Assembly (NCBI RefSeq): GCF_041504345.1
Contig: NZ_CP167895.1
Coordinates: forward strand, 496,001-560,000
DNA: 64,000 nucleotides
Source: Vibrio sp. BS-M-Sm-2
Lineage (GTDB): Bacteria; Pseudomonadota; Gammaproteobacteria; Enterobacterales; Vibrionaceae
Reading direction: 5' to 3'
Shown here: positions 24,390 to 32,602 of the stretch, piece after piece
Numbering within the stretch: the stretch's first letter is position 1
Layout of the letters: each line of letters opens with the position of its first letter
Translations under genes and position numbers: made by a program
Notes under the pieces: model-generated
Seen by the model: only the letters and a program-made list of their open reading frames with translations
The model's database searches: none
What the model was told of the DNA's origin: nothing

Positions 24390-24409
24390 ATCATAACTGA
24401 GTATTTATC

Positions 24410-25234
24410 ATGTCTGTGGGAATTTCAGATACACCACTTCTCGAAGTGAAGAATTTATGTGTCGATTACATCACCGATGACGGTGATTTCAACGCGGTCA
24501 AATCCGTCAGCTTTAGCATAGGCCAAGGTGAAATTTTTGGCTTAGCCGGGGAATCTGGCTGTGGCAAAAGTACCATCGCGTTTGCCATTAACCGTCTGCA
24601 TAAGCCGCCCGCGTTCATATCCGGAGGCCAAATATTGTTTGGTGGACAAGATCTGCTGAGCTTATCAGACAGTCATTTGAATACCTTGCGCTGGAGCGAG
24701 ATTGCTATGGTGTTCCAAAGTGCAATGAATTCACTCAACCCTGTATTAACCATCGAAGAACAATTTGCTGATGTGCTACGCCACCACAAAGGCATGAGCA
24801 ATGAACAAGCCAAAGATCGCGCAGAAAAGTTACTCGACTTGGTAAACATTCCGCGCAACCGACTCACGGAATACCCTCACCAATTCAGTGGCGGCATGCG
24901 TCAGCGTTTAGTGATTGCCATTGCCCTCGCCCTCAACCCTAAGCTGATCATTATGGACGAGCCAACTACAGCTTTGGATGTGGTTGTACAACGTGAAATT
25001 CTGCAGCAGATACACCAACTCAGAGAGGAGTTTGGCTTCTCAATCCTCTTTATTACTCATGACTTAGCGTTAATGAGCCAACTGTGTGACCGCATTGCCA
25101 TCATGCGCCATGGCCAAATCGTTGAAGTCAATCAAGCCTACGAGATTCGCAACAATCCGCAGCACTCCTACACCCAAAAGCTATGGAGTTCTTTCCCTAA
25201 TATTCACGAACATGCTCACGCGACAGCGTGCTAG
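24410..25234 (+). CDS. ABC transporter ATP-binding protein, oligopeptide DppD/OppD type
   Basis: This 274-residue ATPase is of the dipeptide/oligopeptide/nickel importer group. Walker A is GESGCGKST near residue 46, the ABC signature FSGGMRQRLVIAIAL near 157 and Walker B LIIMDEPTTALD near 178. The C-terminal oligopeptide-type extension is short (PQHSYTQKLW). It is the first of three co-directional genes behind a Fur box; the second ATPase starts 10 nt after its stop. No permease or binding-protein gene is present on either side, which is unusual because DppD/DppF pairs normally follow their permeases. Confidence 0.9.
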   Translation: MSVGISDTPLLEVKNLCVDYITDDGDFNAVKSVSFSIGQGEIFGLAGESGCGKSTIAFAINRLHKPPAFISGGQILFGGQDLLSLSDSHLNTLRWSEIAMVFQSAMNSLNPVLTIEEQFADVLRHHKGMSNEQAKDRAEKLLDLVNIPRNRLTEYPHQFSGGMRQRLVIAIALALNPKLIIMDEPTTALDVVVQREILQQIHQLREEFGFSILFITHDLALMSQLCDRIAIMRHGQIVEVNQAYEIRNNPQHSYTQKLWSSFPNIHEHAHATAC

Positions 25235-25243
25235 GAGAGCTCT

Positions 25244-26176
25244 ATGTCACAACCTATTTTTCAAGTAAAAAACCTCGTCAAAGAGTTCACTGTTGGCGGT
25301 GGATTTGGCAAAGAAGAGATATTCAGAGCGCTGCACGGCGTGAGCTTCGACCTATATGCAGGAAGAACGCTGGCACTGGTTGGTGAGTCCGGTTGCGGGA
25401 AAAGCACCTGCGCGAGGCTGATGACCAAGGTTTACCCTGCGACAGAAGGAGAGATCTTGTTCAACGGCAGAGACATCTCTACGCTCAAGAGCCGCAAAGA
25501 TATCTTGGATTACCGCAGCCGCGTGCAAATGGTGTTTCAAGACCCGTTTGGCTCACTTAATCCCACTCACACCATAGAGCACCACTTAACTCGCCCGCTT
25601 AAGATTCATAAGCAAGTCGCCAATAAAGCAGCTCTAGAAGCACGCCTTAAAGAGTTGCTCACGCTGGTGGAGTTACCCGTCGAAACGCTCGCCAAATATC
25701 CTCACGAGCTCAGTGGCGGCCAAAGACAACGGGTTAACCTAGCCAGAGCGCTTGCGGTTGGGGCCGAAGTCATTCTTGCCGATGAACCAACCTCGATGCT
25801 GGATGTTTCAATTCGACTTGGCGTGCTCAATCTCATGCAAAAAATGAAGAAAGAGCTTGGGATAGGCTTCTTATACATTACTCACGACCTTGCGACCGCT
25901 CATTACATCGCAGAAGAGACCGCAGTGATGTACAAAGGACAGATCGTTGAGTGGGGATCAACTCAGTCGATCTTAACTAATCCGCAGCACCCATATACCA
26001 AGTTGTTGATCTCTGCAGTGCCGGATCCTGATCTGCCATTTGGTGAACTCGTAAAAAATGAGCCAAACTATTCCATAGACGCCGATCGTATTCGAGAGCA
26101 GAGCAGCGAAATACAGCATGAAATCAAGCAAGTTGCTGATAATCACTTTGTAAAACAGTGGGATAATGTTGCATGA
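25244..26176 (+). CDS. ABC transporter ATP-binding protein, oligopeptide DppF/OppF type
   Basis: This 310-residue partner of the preceding ATPase shows Walker A GESGCGKST near residue 46, the signature LSGGQRQRVNLARALAVG near 161 and Walker B VILADEPTSMLD near 182. The C-terminal NPQHPYTKLLISAVPDPD motif is characteristic of OppF/DppF proteins. It has a good ribosome site (aggagagctct). It overlaps the next gene by four bases. With its partner it would form a heterodimeric motor, but the membrane subunits must be encoded elsewhere. The Fur box suggests iron-related cargo such as siderophore peptides or haem; this is inference. Confidence 0.9.
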   Translation: MSQPIFQVKNLVKEFTVGGGFGKEEIFRALHGVSFDLYAGRTLALVGESGCGKSTCARLMTKVYPATEGEILFNGRDISTLKSRKDILDYRSRVQMVFQDPFGSLNPTHTIEHHLTRPLKIHKQVANKAALEARLKELLTLVELPVETLAKYPHELSGGQRQRVNLARALAVGAEVILADEPTSMLDVSIRLGVLNLMQKMKKELGIGFLYITHDLATAHYIAEETAVMYKGQIVEWGSTQSILTNPQHPYTKLLISAVPDPDLPFGELVKNEPNYSIDADRIREQSSEIQHEIKQVADNHFVKQWDNVA

Positions 26177-26691
26177 ATGAACTAGACACTTGGTTAGAGC
26201 GAGTCGGAGATTGGTACAAAGACCGAAAGCATGATCAAGTGGAACGGTTAGAACCTTTGATCTTAACGCCTCCAGATGCACTCTGGGGGCCTTTGATCAC
26301 GGATGAACAAAGCAAAGGCATCGCATGTTGGCTAGACGGATGTCTGAGAATCTTTACTTTCTATCGCCACCTCGCTGACTTATCGAATCCGAAGTTGGCT
26401 TCACAGAAGGCCATCAACTCAAGCCATCAAGAAAAGGCCTACCAATACCTGATGTTTGCCTATAGCAAGCTGCAAGCCGTGTCATGTGACCCAAAATCAG
26501 AACCAGCCTTACAAGAGTGGTGTATACAACGGCTACAACACTTGTGTGTATTGGCTTTGGAGTTTACGAACCAACAGCAAAAACCACGTTGGAAAGCAGA
26601 GTCAGAGAAATTGATCGAATCGCATGTGCGTTTTATGACAACCCATCCCCGAAACGATGATCAAGGTAGTATTCAACGCCACCTCCACTGA
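26173..26691 (+). CDS. Hypothetical protein, third gene of the Fur-box operon
   Basis: I do not recognise this 172-residue protein. It is soluble, with no signal peptide, and is rich in Trp, Gln and Leu. It opens MNELDTWLERVGDWYKDRKH, and the rest looks largely helical (YQYLMFAYSKLQAVSCD; WCIQRLQHLCVLALEFTNQ). Its ATG overlaps the stop of the second ATPase (ATGA), so it is translationally coupled and probably works with the transporter. Two sequences resembling the RctB binding sites of the nearby origin lie inside it (26223 and 26649), which may constrain its codons. Confidence 0.78.
   Translation: MNELDTWLERVGDWYKDRKHDQVERLEPLILTPPDALWGPLITDEQSKGIACWLDGCLRIFTFYRHLADLSNPKLASQKAINSSHQEKAYQYLMFAYSKLQAVSCDPKSEPALQEWCIQRLQHLCVLALEFTNQQQKPRWKAESEKLIESHVRFMTTHPRNDDQGSIQRHLH
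26223..26239 (-). promoter_or_regulatory. RctB-site-like 17-mer inside the 26173 gene
   Basis: CCGAAAGCATGATCAAG shares AAAGCATGATCA with the origin iterons and is the complement of the CTTGATCAT-TTCGG type elements at 29754 and 29825. The identical 17-mer recurs inside putA at 54938. RctB binding is inferred. Confidence 0.5.
26649..26665 (-). promoter_or_regulatory. RctB-site-like 17-mer near the end of the 26173 gene
   Basis: CCGAAACGATGATCAAG differs from the 26223 copy by two bases. It keeps the ATGATCA core and the CCGAAA flank. Confidence 0.45.
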
Positions 26692-26748
26692 TCAAGTCCT
26701 TCTCGATCAAACATCAAATCAAAATCTCATCAAAGTTAGATCCGTAGA

Positions 26749-26779
26749 AAGCATGATCTAGCCTTGATCATGCTTCGGA
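26749..26779. promoter_or_regulatory. RctB-site-like inverted pair downstream of rctB
   Basis: AAGCATGATC (26749-26758) and GATCATGCTT (26766-26775) form a perfect 10-bp inverted repeat. The right half reads CTTGATCATGCTTCGG, almost identical to the origin element at 29825. It lies between the 26173 gene and the rctB terminator. Confidence 0.5.
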
Positions 26780-26828
26780 GTTTAATTCTATAAGCTATTG
26801 AATTTTAATGATTCACTGAATTTCAGGC

Positions 26829-26857
26829 AAAAAAAAGCGAGTCCCTTAGGAACTCGC
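26829..26857 (-). terminator. Rho-independent terminator of rctB
   Basis: On the minus strand the stem gcgagt/actcgc is followed by eight Ts. It is about 215 nt beyond the rctB stop. The remaining 26858-27072 sequence holds no gene. Confidence 0.8.
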
Positions 26858-27072
26858 AAAAATCTATTCAGTATGATGTAACAAAATATGAGCCAATCTA
26901 TTAATCATAAGAAAGGACAAAGGTTGTCTATTCGGAATAAATAATAATCAACTGGGTGCGTTACTTTGTCATCACTTTGTCAGCGTTAGGTGCGATTTTA
27001 ATCAGTATCTAATGTGTTCAAAACTATCCATTCATCAACGGTAAATACAGGCTTATCGCTACAGGATAATAA

Positions 27073-29052
27073 CTAGTGGCCAATCGCCATTTCATCGAGC
27101 GCAAGGAACACGTTTTCGTCAAGGTGACCTTCGTGAACCTGTTTACACACTTTACGACGCACAGCTAAACCAGAGATCAAACGTTCAATGGACAAGTGTC
27201 GATTGCTGGTGCTATCACGGTCGTTGTAAAGCTCAATCAAACGACTCAGTGTTTCGTACGGAATAACGTCTTCCCCTACTCTCAACCAATCAAGCTTCTC
27301 AATGAGCTCTGAGCACTCTTCTTTGATTGAGGCATGTGAGTGCCCTGTCATTGCGGATAAAGCCGTTATACTGCGTTCTAGAGCCTCTGCAGAGGTATAT
27401 TTAGAGAGAGTAATCATGATCTCGTCAGCGTTGATCTCAACAGAATGTTTACGTTGCTTAACTCGACGTCCCAATTTACCTCTTGGCGACGGTGCTTTAC
27501 GCTGAATTGGCTCAAACTCACCGTCGATAATCTCAGACAACTCTTCCAGCTTCTGCTTAGACACCATCTCGTTACGAAGTGGATTCGGCAGCGTTGGCGC
27601 CATATTACGCTTACCGGCGTTGGTAGTACGCGCTCTTGAATATCGTAATACTTCTTCCACATTACATTTAATATCTACTTGATAATCCGTCGTTTTGCCT
27701 TTTTCGATCAACGCGGTGATCGTCAAGTGATAACCCCAAAGGTTAACCAGGAAAGTATCTTCTTGATCGCCGGCTTCACCAAGCTTTCTAAGCTCACGGA
27801 TCAGATCCATTGAGAAACGACGCCAATCGATGTTACGCGCCAACTTCTGGTTAAGCTCGCTGAGCAACATGCAATCTGAATGACGGCGTGCCATACGGCT
27901 TCTAAAGTACGAATACATTTGGAAGACCAAGGTATGTTGTTTCAGAATTTCTGGCGGAAATAGGAAGAAATAATCACGCGTCAGTAGCTCTTCGTAGAAA
28001 GAAGGCTCCCAAACCAGGATGTATAGGTTCGGTTTAATGCGAATTTCGCCGTCAGAGCCCTCTGTAGGAGCCTCTTCCGATGCGGTAATGGTTCTAGCTA
28101 AGAATCGGAAACGATCACTCTTAAAGCCCTCTGGCATGTTCTCACTAAGCCAACGGCCAGTAAGCTCATGCAGTTGGAAATCCGTAAACTCGATACGATC
28201 AATACTGTCGCGGATCGAGTCACGAGCAGGGCCACTGTCTTTCTTGCCACGTAAAGACAAAATATCAGTGATGTAGAGTGGAGTTTTGTTCGGTGTATGC
28301 TTCGCGTCTAGATGGTAATCATCTTGATGATGATCATGATATTGAACCGTGAGTGTGAATAACGCGAATAGCGTCATCAGATCGTCAACTGTCATGATAT
28401 TTTTAGAAGATCGTGTCTCGATCACAGCTCGAGTGCCAGAGATCGAGACCATGGATTTTTGATAGCTCTTGCGAGTTCTAGGTGGCGCTAACGCTTGATC
28501 AATAATCCCCGCCCAATTGGTTGGCGATACAATGAATTGATCCGCTTCATCTTTCATCGTTGGGGGAGTATTAAGTCCATGCTCATTGAGTAAGCGTTTG
28601 TTTACTTTGGTTTGAGCTAGTGCTTTAGAACGCTTCTGCTTTTCATTTTGCTTCACGCTTTCTGTCACCAAGCTGGTGGCACCCAGTACCGATATCAATT
28701 GGTTTGGGTTCACAAAGCGGTGCAGCATGGTTTTACCAGCAAGGCCTTCTTCGAAGCGAACGGGGATTTGTTTGAACAATCCAATATTTACTGCGGCTCT
28801 TAGCCTTTGCTGTAAGGCCGCGCGAGTGACTTGACCATCGGTTGATTCAATAATCTCGGTGGTTGAAACGTATCCGTCTTTGCTGCTAAACCCACGAAGT
28901 GAAATTAGGTTAAGAAGCTCAACTATGCTTTTGGTGACACCTTTGAAGTGTTGATATTGTTCTATCCATTCAACGGCTGTTTCAGATACCTCAAATAAAT
29001 GACCATCTTTGTGGCTTCGTGCCTTAATTAACAATTTCTCTTCTGGTTTCAT
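27073..29052 (-). CDS. rctB: Chromosome 2 replication initiator RctB
   Basis: RctB is the initiator that binds iterons and regulatory 39-mer sites to start replication of Vibrio chromosome 2. The 659-residue product has the expected length and composition of the family. It is basic, with several winged-helix-like segments, for example TTEIIESTDGQVTRAALQQRL near residue 63. Its C-terminal region (SIKEECSELIEKLDWLRVGED onward) carries the part known in V. cholerae to mediate remodelling and autorepression. The gene lies next to the iteron array and is transcribed away from it. The 5' leader contains more GATC-core sites, consistent with autoregulation. The start is the ATG at 29052. Confidence 0.96.
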   Translation of the reverse strand: MKPEEKLLIKARSHKDGHLFEVSETAVEWIEQYQHFKGVTKSIVELLNLISLRGFSSKDGYVSTTEIIESTDGQVTRAALQQRLRAAVNIGLFKQIPVRFEEGLAGKTMLHRFVNPNQLISVLGATSLVTESVKQNEKQKRSKALAQTKVNKRLLNEHGLNTPPTMKDEADQFIVSPTNWAGIIDQALAPPRTRKSYQKSMVSISGTRAVIETRSSKNIMTVDDLMTLFALFTLTVQYHDHHQDDYHLDAKHTPNKTPLYITDILSLRGKKDSGPARDSIRDSIDRIEFTDFQLHELTGRWLSENMPEGFKSDRFRFLARTITASEEAPTEGSDGEIRIKPNLYILVWEPSFYEELLTRDYFFLFPPEILKQHTLVFQMYSYFRSRMARRHSDCMLLSELNQKLARNIDWRRFSMDLIRELRKLGEAGDQEDTFLVNLWGYHLTITALIEKGKTTDYQVDIKCNVEEVLRYSRARTTNAGKRNMAPTLPNPLRNEMVSKQKLEELSEIIDGEFEPIQRKAPSPRGKLGRRVKQRKHSVEINADEIMITLSKYTSAEALERSITALSAMTGHSHASIKEECSELIEKLDWLRVGEDVIPYETLSRLIELYNDRDSTSNRHLSIERLISGLAVRRKVCKQVHEGHLDENVFLALDEMAIGH

Positions 29053-29111
29053 TTTTGATCCGTATCACACTAACCGTAATTTCACTATAGTTCCTGAATG
29101 ATAAAGAAAGA

Positions 29112-29200
29112 ATGATCATAAATAAAGAGAATTTATTGGCTTTTAAATAACTGATCTTTTTGATTAATATGATCTTAAATGATTAAGTGATCTAATGATC
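29112..29200. other. Probable DNA unwinding element with phased ATCA repeats
   Basis: This is an AT-rich stretch next to the iterons. TGAT (ATCA on the other strand) recurs at 29152, 29161, 29170, 29180, 29188 and 29196, that is every 8-10 nt on one strand. In V. cholerae, RctB binds the single-stranded unwinding region through 5'-ATCA repeats. An ATGATCA site also lies at 29112. Confidence 0.7.
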
Positions 29201-29261
29201 TGGACGTAAACTTGCGCTTAAGTTGCTGAATTTAAAATATAAAAAAAACCGCTTGGAAAGC

Positions 29262-29382
29262 ATGATCATAAAGAGTCCGAAACTATGATCATTAAACAGA
29301 AGAAAGCATGATCACAGAGCATCAGAACGATGATCATTAAGCCATTGTAAGCATGATCATTATTGGTTCGAAAGCATGATCA
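29262..29382 (+). repeat. RctB iteron array, six ATGATCA sites
   Basis: ATGATCA occurs at 29262, 29285, 29308, 29330, 29353 and 29376, with spacing 23, 23, 22, 23 and 23 bp (two helical turns). Most copies are preceded by GAAAGC or similar. Each contains a GATC Dam site, as in the methylation-dependent RctB 12-mers of V. cholerae. Confidence 0.93.
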
Positions 29383-29397
29383 TTATACTTGTACAGC

Positions 29398-29406
29398 TTA
29401 TCCACA
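29398..29406 (+). promoter_or_regulatory. DnaA box
   Basis: TTATCCACA is a perfect consensus DnaA box 15 bp after the last iteron. A near match in the opposite orientation (TGTGGATAG) starts at 29453. Confidence 0.88.
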
Positions 29407-29478
29407 GTCCATAATTGAACATGGTCTGTTGAGTCACTTCTAACTCGTCAATGTGGATAGTTTTAATGGCTTATCTAT

Positions 29479-29894
29479 CGGAACAATGATCAAGTAAGTG
29501 CTCTTTTCTATCGTTCCCACCCTATTACGTACAAAATTTGTTCTGAAGTTAGTGTTAACGGCTGGCTCGGATGTCATTAAAGCGGACGTGCATTATCTAG
29601 GAAGCATGATCACGAAATTGTCATGTTTCTGTATTCAGAGTCTGTGCAGATTGAATTTCCAAGCAATGAGGCCTTATAGGCCTTGAATCCCCATTGCAAA
29701 AGCATTTGTCCGTAACTTAGCTCCTAAATTATATGCTTCCGGAACTCTATTTACTTGATCATTTTTCCGGAAGTTGATCATTTCGAACTGTCACTCGTGC
29801 GGATCAATATTGCTGAGTTTACACCTTGATCATGCTTCGTAATGACGCCTTATCAATTCTCTTACGCGTGATGTATTCCATGATCATTCTTCCG
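29479..29894. promoter_or_regulatory. Cluster of RctB 39-mer-type elements
   Basis: Elements of the form CTTGATCATnnTTCCG occur at 29754-29770, 29825-29839 and 29879-29894 (CATGATCATTCTTCCG). An inverted copy lies at 29479-29494 (CGGAACAATGATCAAG), and partial copies are at 29606 and 29774. The position matches the inhibitory 39-mer region of V. cholerae oriCII. Assignment is by position and core motif, not by a full 39-mer alignment. Confidence 0.65.
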
Positions 29895-30076
29895 TGTTAG
29901 GTTCAACTCTCTTTTATCTAGTGACGCTTCACCTCGTCGTGGTTTCGTATTTGCGATGCTATTTTTGGGTTTTGACTACTTTTCGGTTGAAAAGCTCACA
30001 ATTTCGAATGCAAATCACATGAACCGTAATCTACGGTCGTATTTCAATCGTTCCGAAGGTTTTTAGATGGAATTGC

Positions 30077-30091
30077 ATTTACATTGTAAAT
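30077..30091. promoter_or_regulatory. parS2 centromere site
   Basis: ATTTACATTGTAAAT is a perfect match to the ParB2 site nTTTACAnTGTAAAn. It lies about 220 nt before parA2, where it could also serve autoregulation. Confidence 0.9.
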
Positions 30092-30311
30092 AAGTGATGC
30101 TGTAACATTTTAAATGTAAGCCAGAAATAGCATGGTTATACATAACAAAAACGGTCATTTTTTGTGTTTGTCTTAGCCGTTGTTTCATCAAACTGTAAAA
30201 ATACAGTCTATTTTATGTGATTTTACTCATAAATGTATGTTCATGTTTTTGTTGTGTTTGTTGTTAATCGCTGTACAATTTGTACTTAGTTAATCATTAC
30301 GGAAAATGGCA

Positions 30312-31529
30312 ATGAAAAGAGAACAAACGATTGATAAGCTCTATCAGCTGGCCGAACAAACTCAACAAGTTCAGGCTGACCGAATTGAGATTATTCTGGA
30401 AGAGCGAAGTGATGAACATTTCCCTCCAATGTCTAAAGCTATGATGGAGACTCGTTCTGGCTTAACTCGTCGAAAATTGGATGAGGCGATTACCAAGCTT
30501 GAAGCGGATGGTCACCAGTTCACAAAGAACAACGCCAATCATTACTCGATTTCATTGACTGAAGCTCACATGCTGATGGACGCGGCGGAAGTGCCAAAGT
30601 TCCACCAACGCAAACAGCATGCAGATAACAAACCTTGGATTATCAACGTACAAAACCAGAAGGGCGGTACAGGTAAATCAATGACCGCGGTTCACCTAGC
30701 AGCTTGTTTGTCTCTAAATTTAGACAAGCGCTACCGCATTTGTCTGATTGACTTGGATCCACAAGGTTCATTACGTCTGTTCCTAAACCCACAAATCAGT
30801 GGTGCAGAGCACGACAGTATTTATTCTGCCGTTGATATCATGTTGGACAACGTGCCTGAAGGCCAAGAAGTTGACCTAGAGTTTCTTCGCAAGAACGTAC
30901 TCTTGCCAACTCAGTATCCAAACCTAAAGACAATCTCTGCATTCCCAGAAGATGCGATGTTTAACGCTGAAGCGTGGCAAAGCCTGTCTCAAGATCAGTC
31001 ACTTGATATCGTTCGTCTTCTGAAAGAGAAGCTTATCGACAAAATCGCCGATGATTTTGATGTGATTATGATTGATACCGGCCCACACGTAGATCCACTA
31101 GTGTGGAACGCAATGTACGCGTCGAACGCTCTTCTGATTCCATGTGCTGCAAAGCGTTTGGATTGGGCTTCAACGGTTAACTTCTTCCAGCACTTACCAA
31201 CGGTGTACGAGATGTTCCCGGACGATTGGAAAGGGCTTGAGTTTGTTCGCCTTATGCCAACCATGTTCGAAGATGACAACAAGAAACAGGTTTCGGTTCT
31301 CACTGAAATGAACTACCTGCTGAATGACCAAGTTATGATGGCGACGATTCCAAGAAGCCGCGCTTTTGAAACCTGCGCCGATACCTACAGCACGGTTTTC
31401 GATCTCACGGTTAGCGACTTCGAAGGTGGTAAGAAAACTCTGGCTGTCGCTCAAGACGCAGTACAAAAAAGTGCTCTAGAATTAGAGCGTGTATTACACA
31501 GCAACTGGCCTTCACTTAATCAGGGATAA
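30312..31529 (+). CDS. parA2: Chromosome 2 partition ATPase ParA2
   Basis: ParA2 forms dynamic ATP-dependent filaments or gradients that position the chromosome 2 origin. The 405-residue product has an N-terminal DNA-binding extension of about 105 residues (KREQTIDKLYQLAEQTQQVQ), which marks it as a type Ia, P1-plasmid-like ParA. The deviant Walker A NQKGGTGKSMTAVHLA is near residues 115-130, LIDLDPQGSLRLF near 158 and VIMIDTGPHVD near 251. The ATG at 30312 is chosen over 30306 because ggaaaatggca gives a better ribosome-site spacing. parB2 starts five bases after its stop. It is divergent from rctB across the origin. Confidence 0.95.
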   Translation: MKREQTIDKLYQLAEQTQQVQADRIEIILEERSDEHFPPMSKAMMETRSGLTRRKLDEAITKLEADGHQFTKNNANHYSISLTEAHMLMDAAEVPKFHQRKQHADNKPWIINVQNQKGGTGKSMTAVHLAACLSLNLDKRYRICLIDLDPQGSLRLFLNPQISGAEHDSIYSAVDIMLDNVPEGQEVDLEFLRKNVLLPTQYPNLKTISAFPEDAMFNAEAWQSLSQDQSLDIVRLLKEKLIDKIADDFDVIMIDTGPHVDPLVWNAMYASNALLIPCAAKRLDWASTVNFFQHLPTVYEMFPDDWKGLEFVRLMPTMFEDDNKKQVSVLTEMNYLLNDQVMMATIPRSRAFETCADTYSTVFDLTVSDFEGGKKTLAVAQDAVQKSALELERVLHSNWPSLNQG

Positions 31530-31534
31530 CAACA

Positions 31535-32509
31535 ATGGCAATTAAAACATCTGACTTAAATGCAAAGCTATTTGGTAAAGCAAACAAACGTCGTGTAGCA
31601 ACGCCTCAAGAAGCGCAAACTGCTGCTAAAGAACAGGCTCAAGTGATTGAACTTTCAGTTGCGGGCGAAGAGTTGGTTTCATTTGAATTGGTTCGAATTC
31701 CTGCTTCTGAAGTGGCAACTCGAACGGTTGTTTTTGAAGAGAATGCACGTGAGCAATCTTTCTTAAATGAACATGCGCTTTCAGACGTACTGACTACGTT
31801 AAAAGAACGCGGCCAGCAATACCCAGCGGTTGGTCGTAAGAACAAAGACGGCAAGATTGAAGTTCTCGACGGTAGCCGTCGTCGTATGTCATGTATTTTG
31901 GCCGACAAAGAGTTCCTTATCTACGTTGCCGAAAACATTAACGGCGAACACGCTAAGTTCTTATCTGATGTTGCAAACGCTCATAAACCGCTTTCTCTTT
32001 ACGAGAAGGGTAAAGAGATGCAAGCGAAGCTGGATAAAGGCGAAGCTGAAGACCAGAAAGCACTCGCGAAAATGTTCCAGTGCAGTGAAGCTTTGGTGAG
32101 TGGCGCATTAAAAGCGGCGGCTTTGCCACTTGAATTACTACAAGCTTACCCTAATGTGAGTGACCTTGGTCGTCCAACGATTGTTAAACTGCACAAGCAG
32201 TTTGGTGGATTGACGAGTGAACAACAACAAACATTGCTGATTAAGTGTGATGCTTCTGAAGGTTTTGTTTGGCAACGTAGTGAAGCTCAAGGCGTAACTC
32301 GTCTAACTAAAGACGTGACAGAAACTTTGGAAGGTTGGATTCTTGAATTGGCGCCAGCGCCAGCGAAGAAAGCGTCTCCAAAAGTTGAGCTTATTAAAGG
32401 GCGCGCATCATACAGCCGTAAGGGTTCAAACTTGGCGTTGAACCTTAAGAAAATTGATGATGCGACAATGGAAGAAATCCTCGCTTTCGTACAATCGAAG
32501 CTCGACTAA
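31535..32509 (+). CDS. parB2: Chromosome 2 partition protein ParB2
   Basis: ParB2 binds parS2 sites around the chromosome 2 origin and partners ParA2. The 324-residue product has the ParB/Srx-like N-terminal domain (YPAVGRKNKDGKIEVLDGSR, shown in part, with VLDGSRRRMSCILA near residues 110-123). The helix-turn-helix region follows (LAKMFQCSEALVSGALKAAALP near 173-194), with a basic C-terminal dimerisation part. It is the second gene of the parA2-parB2 operon and is followed by a terminator. Six parS2 sites are present in this window. Confidence 0.95.
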   Translation: MAIKTSDLNAKLFGKANKRRVATPQEAQTAAKEQAQVIELSVAGEELVSFELVRIPASEVATRTVVFEENAREQSFLNEHALSDVLTTLKERGQQYPAVGRKNKDGKIEVLDGSRRRMSCILADKEFLIYVAENINGEHAKFLSDVANAHKPLSLYEKGKEMQAKLDKGEAEDQKALAKMFQCSEALVSGALKAAALPLELLQAYPNVSDLGRPTIVKLHKQFGGLTSEQQQTLLIKCDASEGFVWQRSEAQGVTRLTKDVTETLEGWILELAPAPAKKASPKVELIKGRASYSRKGSNLALNLKKIDDATMEEILAFVQSKLD

Positions 32510-32534
32510 GTCGACGACTTTTCATTACTACTCT

Positions 32535-32557
32535 AAAGCCGCTTTATGCGGCTTTTT
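32535..32557 (+). terminator. Rho-independent terminator of parA2-parB2
   Basis: An 8-bp stem aaagccgc/gcggcttt with a 5-nt loop is followed by Ts, about 25 nt after the parB2 stop. Confidence 0.88.
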
Positions 32558-32602
32558 ATTTGGCTGTGATAAACTGTGTTTAGATGAATCTGGACGCTAA
32601 CT

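Larger units (their letters stand above)
29053..30311. other. Replication origin of chromosome 2 (oriCII) and rctA-like flank
   Basis: This 1.25-kb gene-free region between rctB and parA2 holds the AT-rich unwinding segment (29119-29200), six iterons (29262-29382) and a DnaA box (29398-29406). It also contains a cluster of 39-mer-type elements (29479-29894) and a parS2 site (30077-30091). The arrangement matches the known Vibrio chromosome 2 origin. The part from about 29470 to 29900 corresponds in position to rctA of V. cholerae, a transcribed, non-coding regulatory segment; I see no credible protein gene there. Confidence 0.93.

Noticed and set aside
29498..29686. Open frame of 62 codons in the rctA-like segment
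   Set aside because: No ribosome site, Cys/Leu-rich unnatural composition, and it overlaps RctB-type elements; the region is known to be non-coding in V. cholerae.
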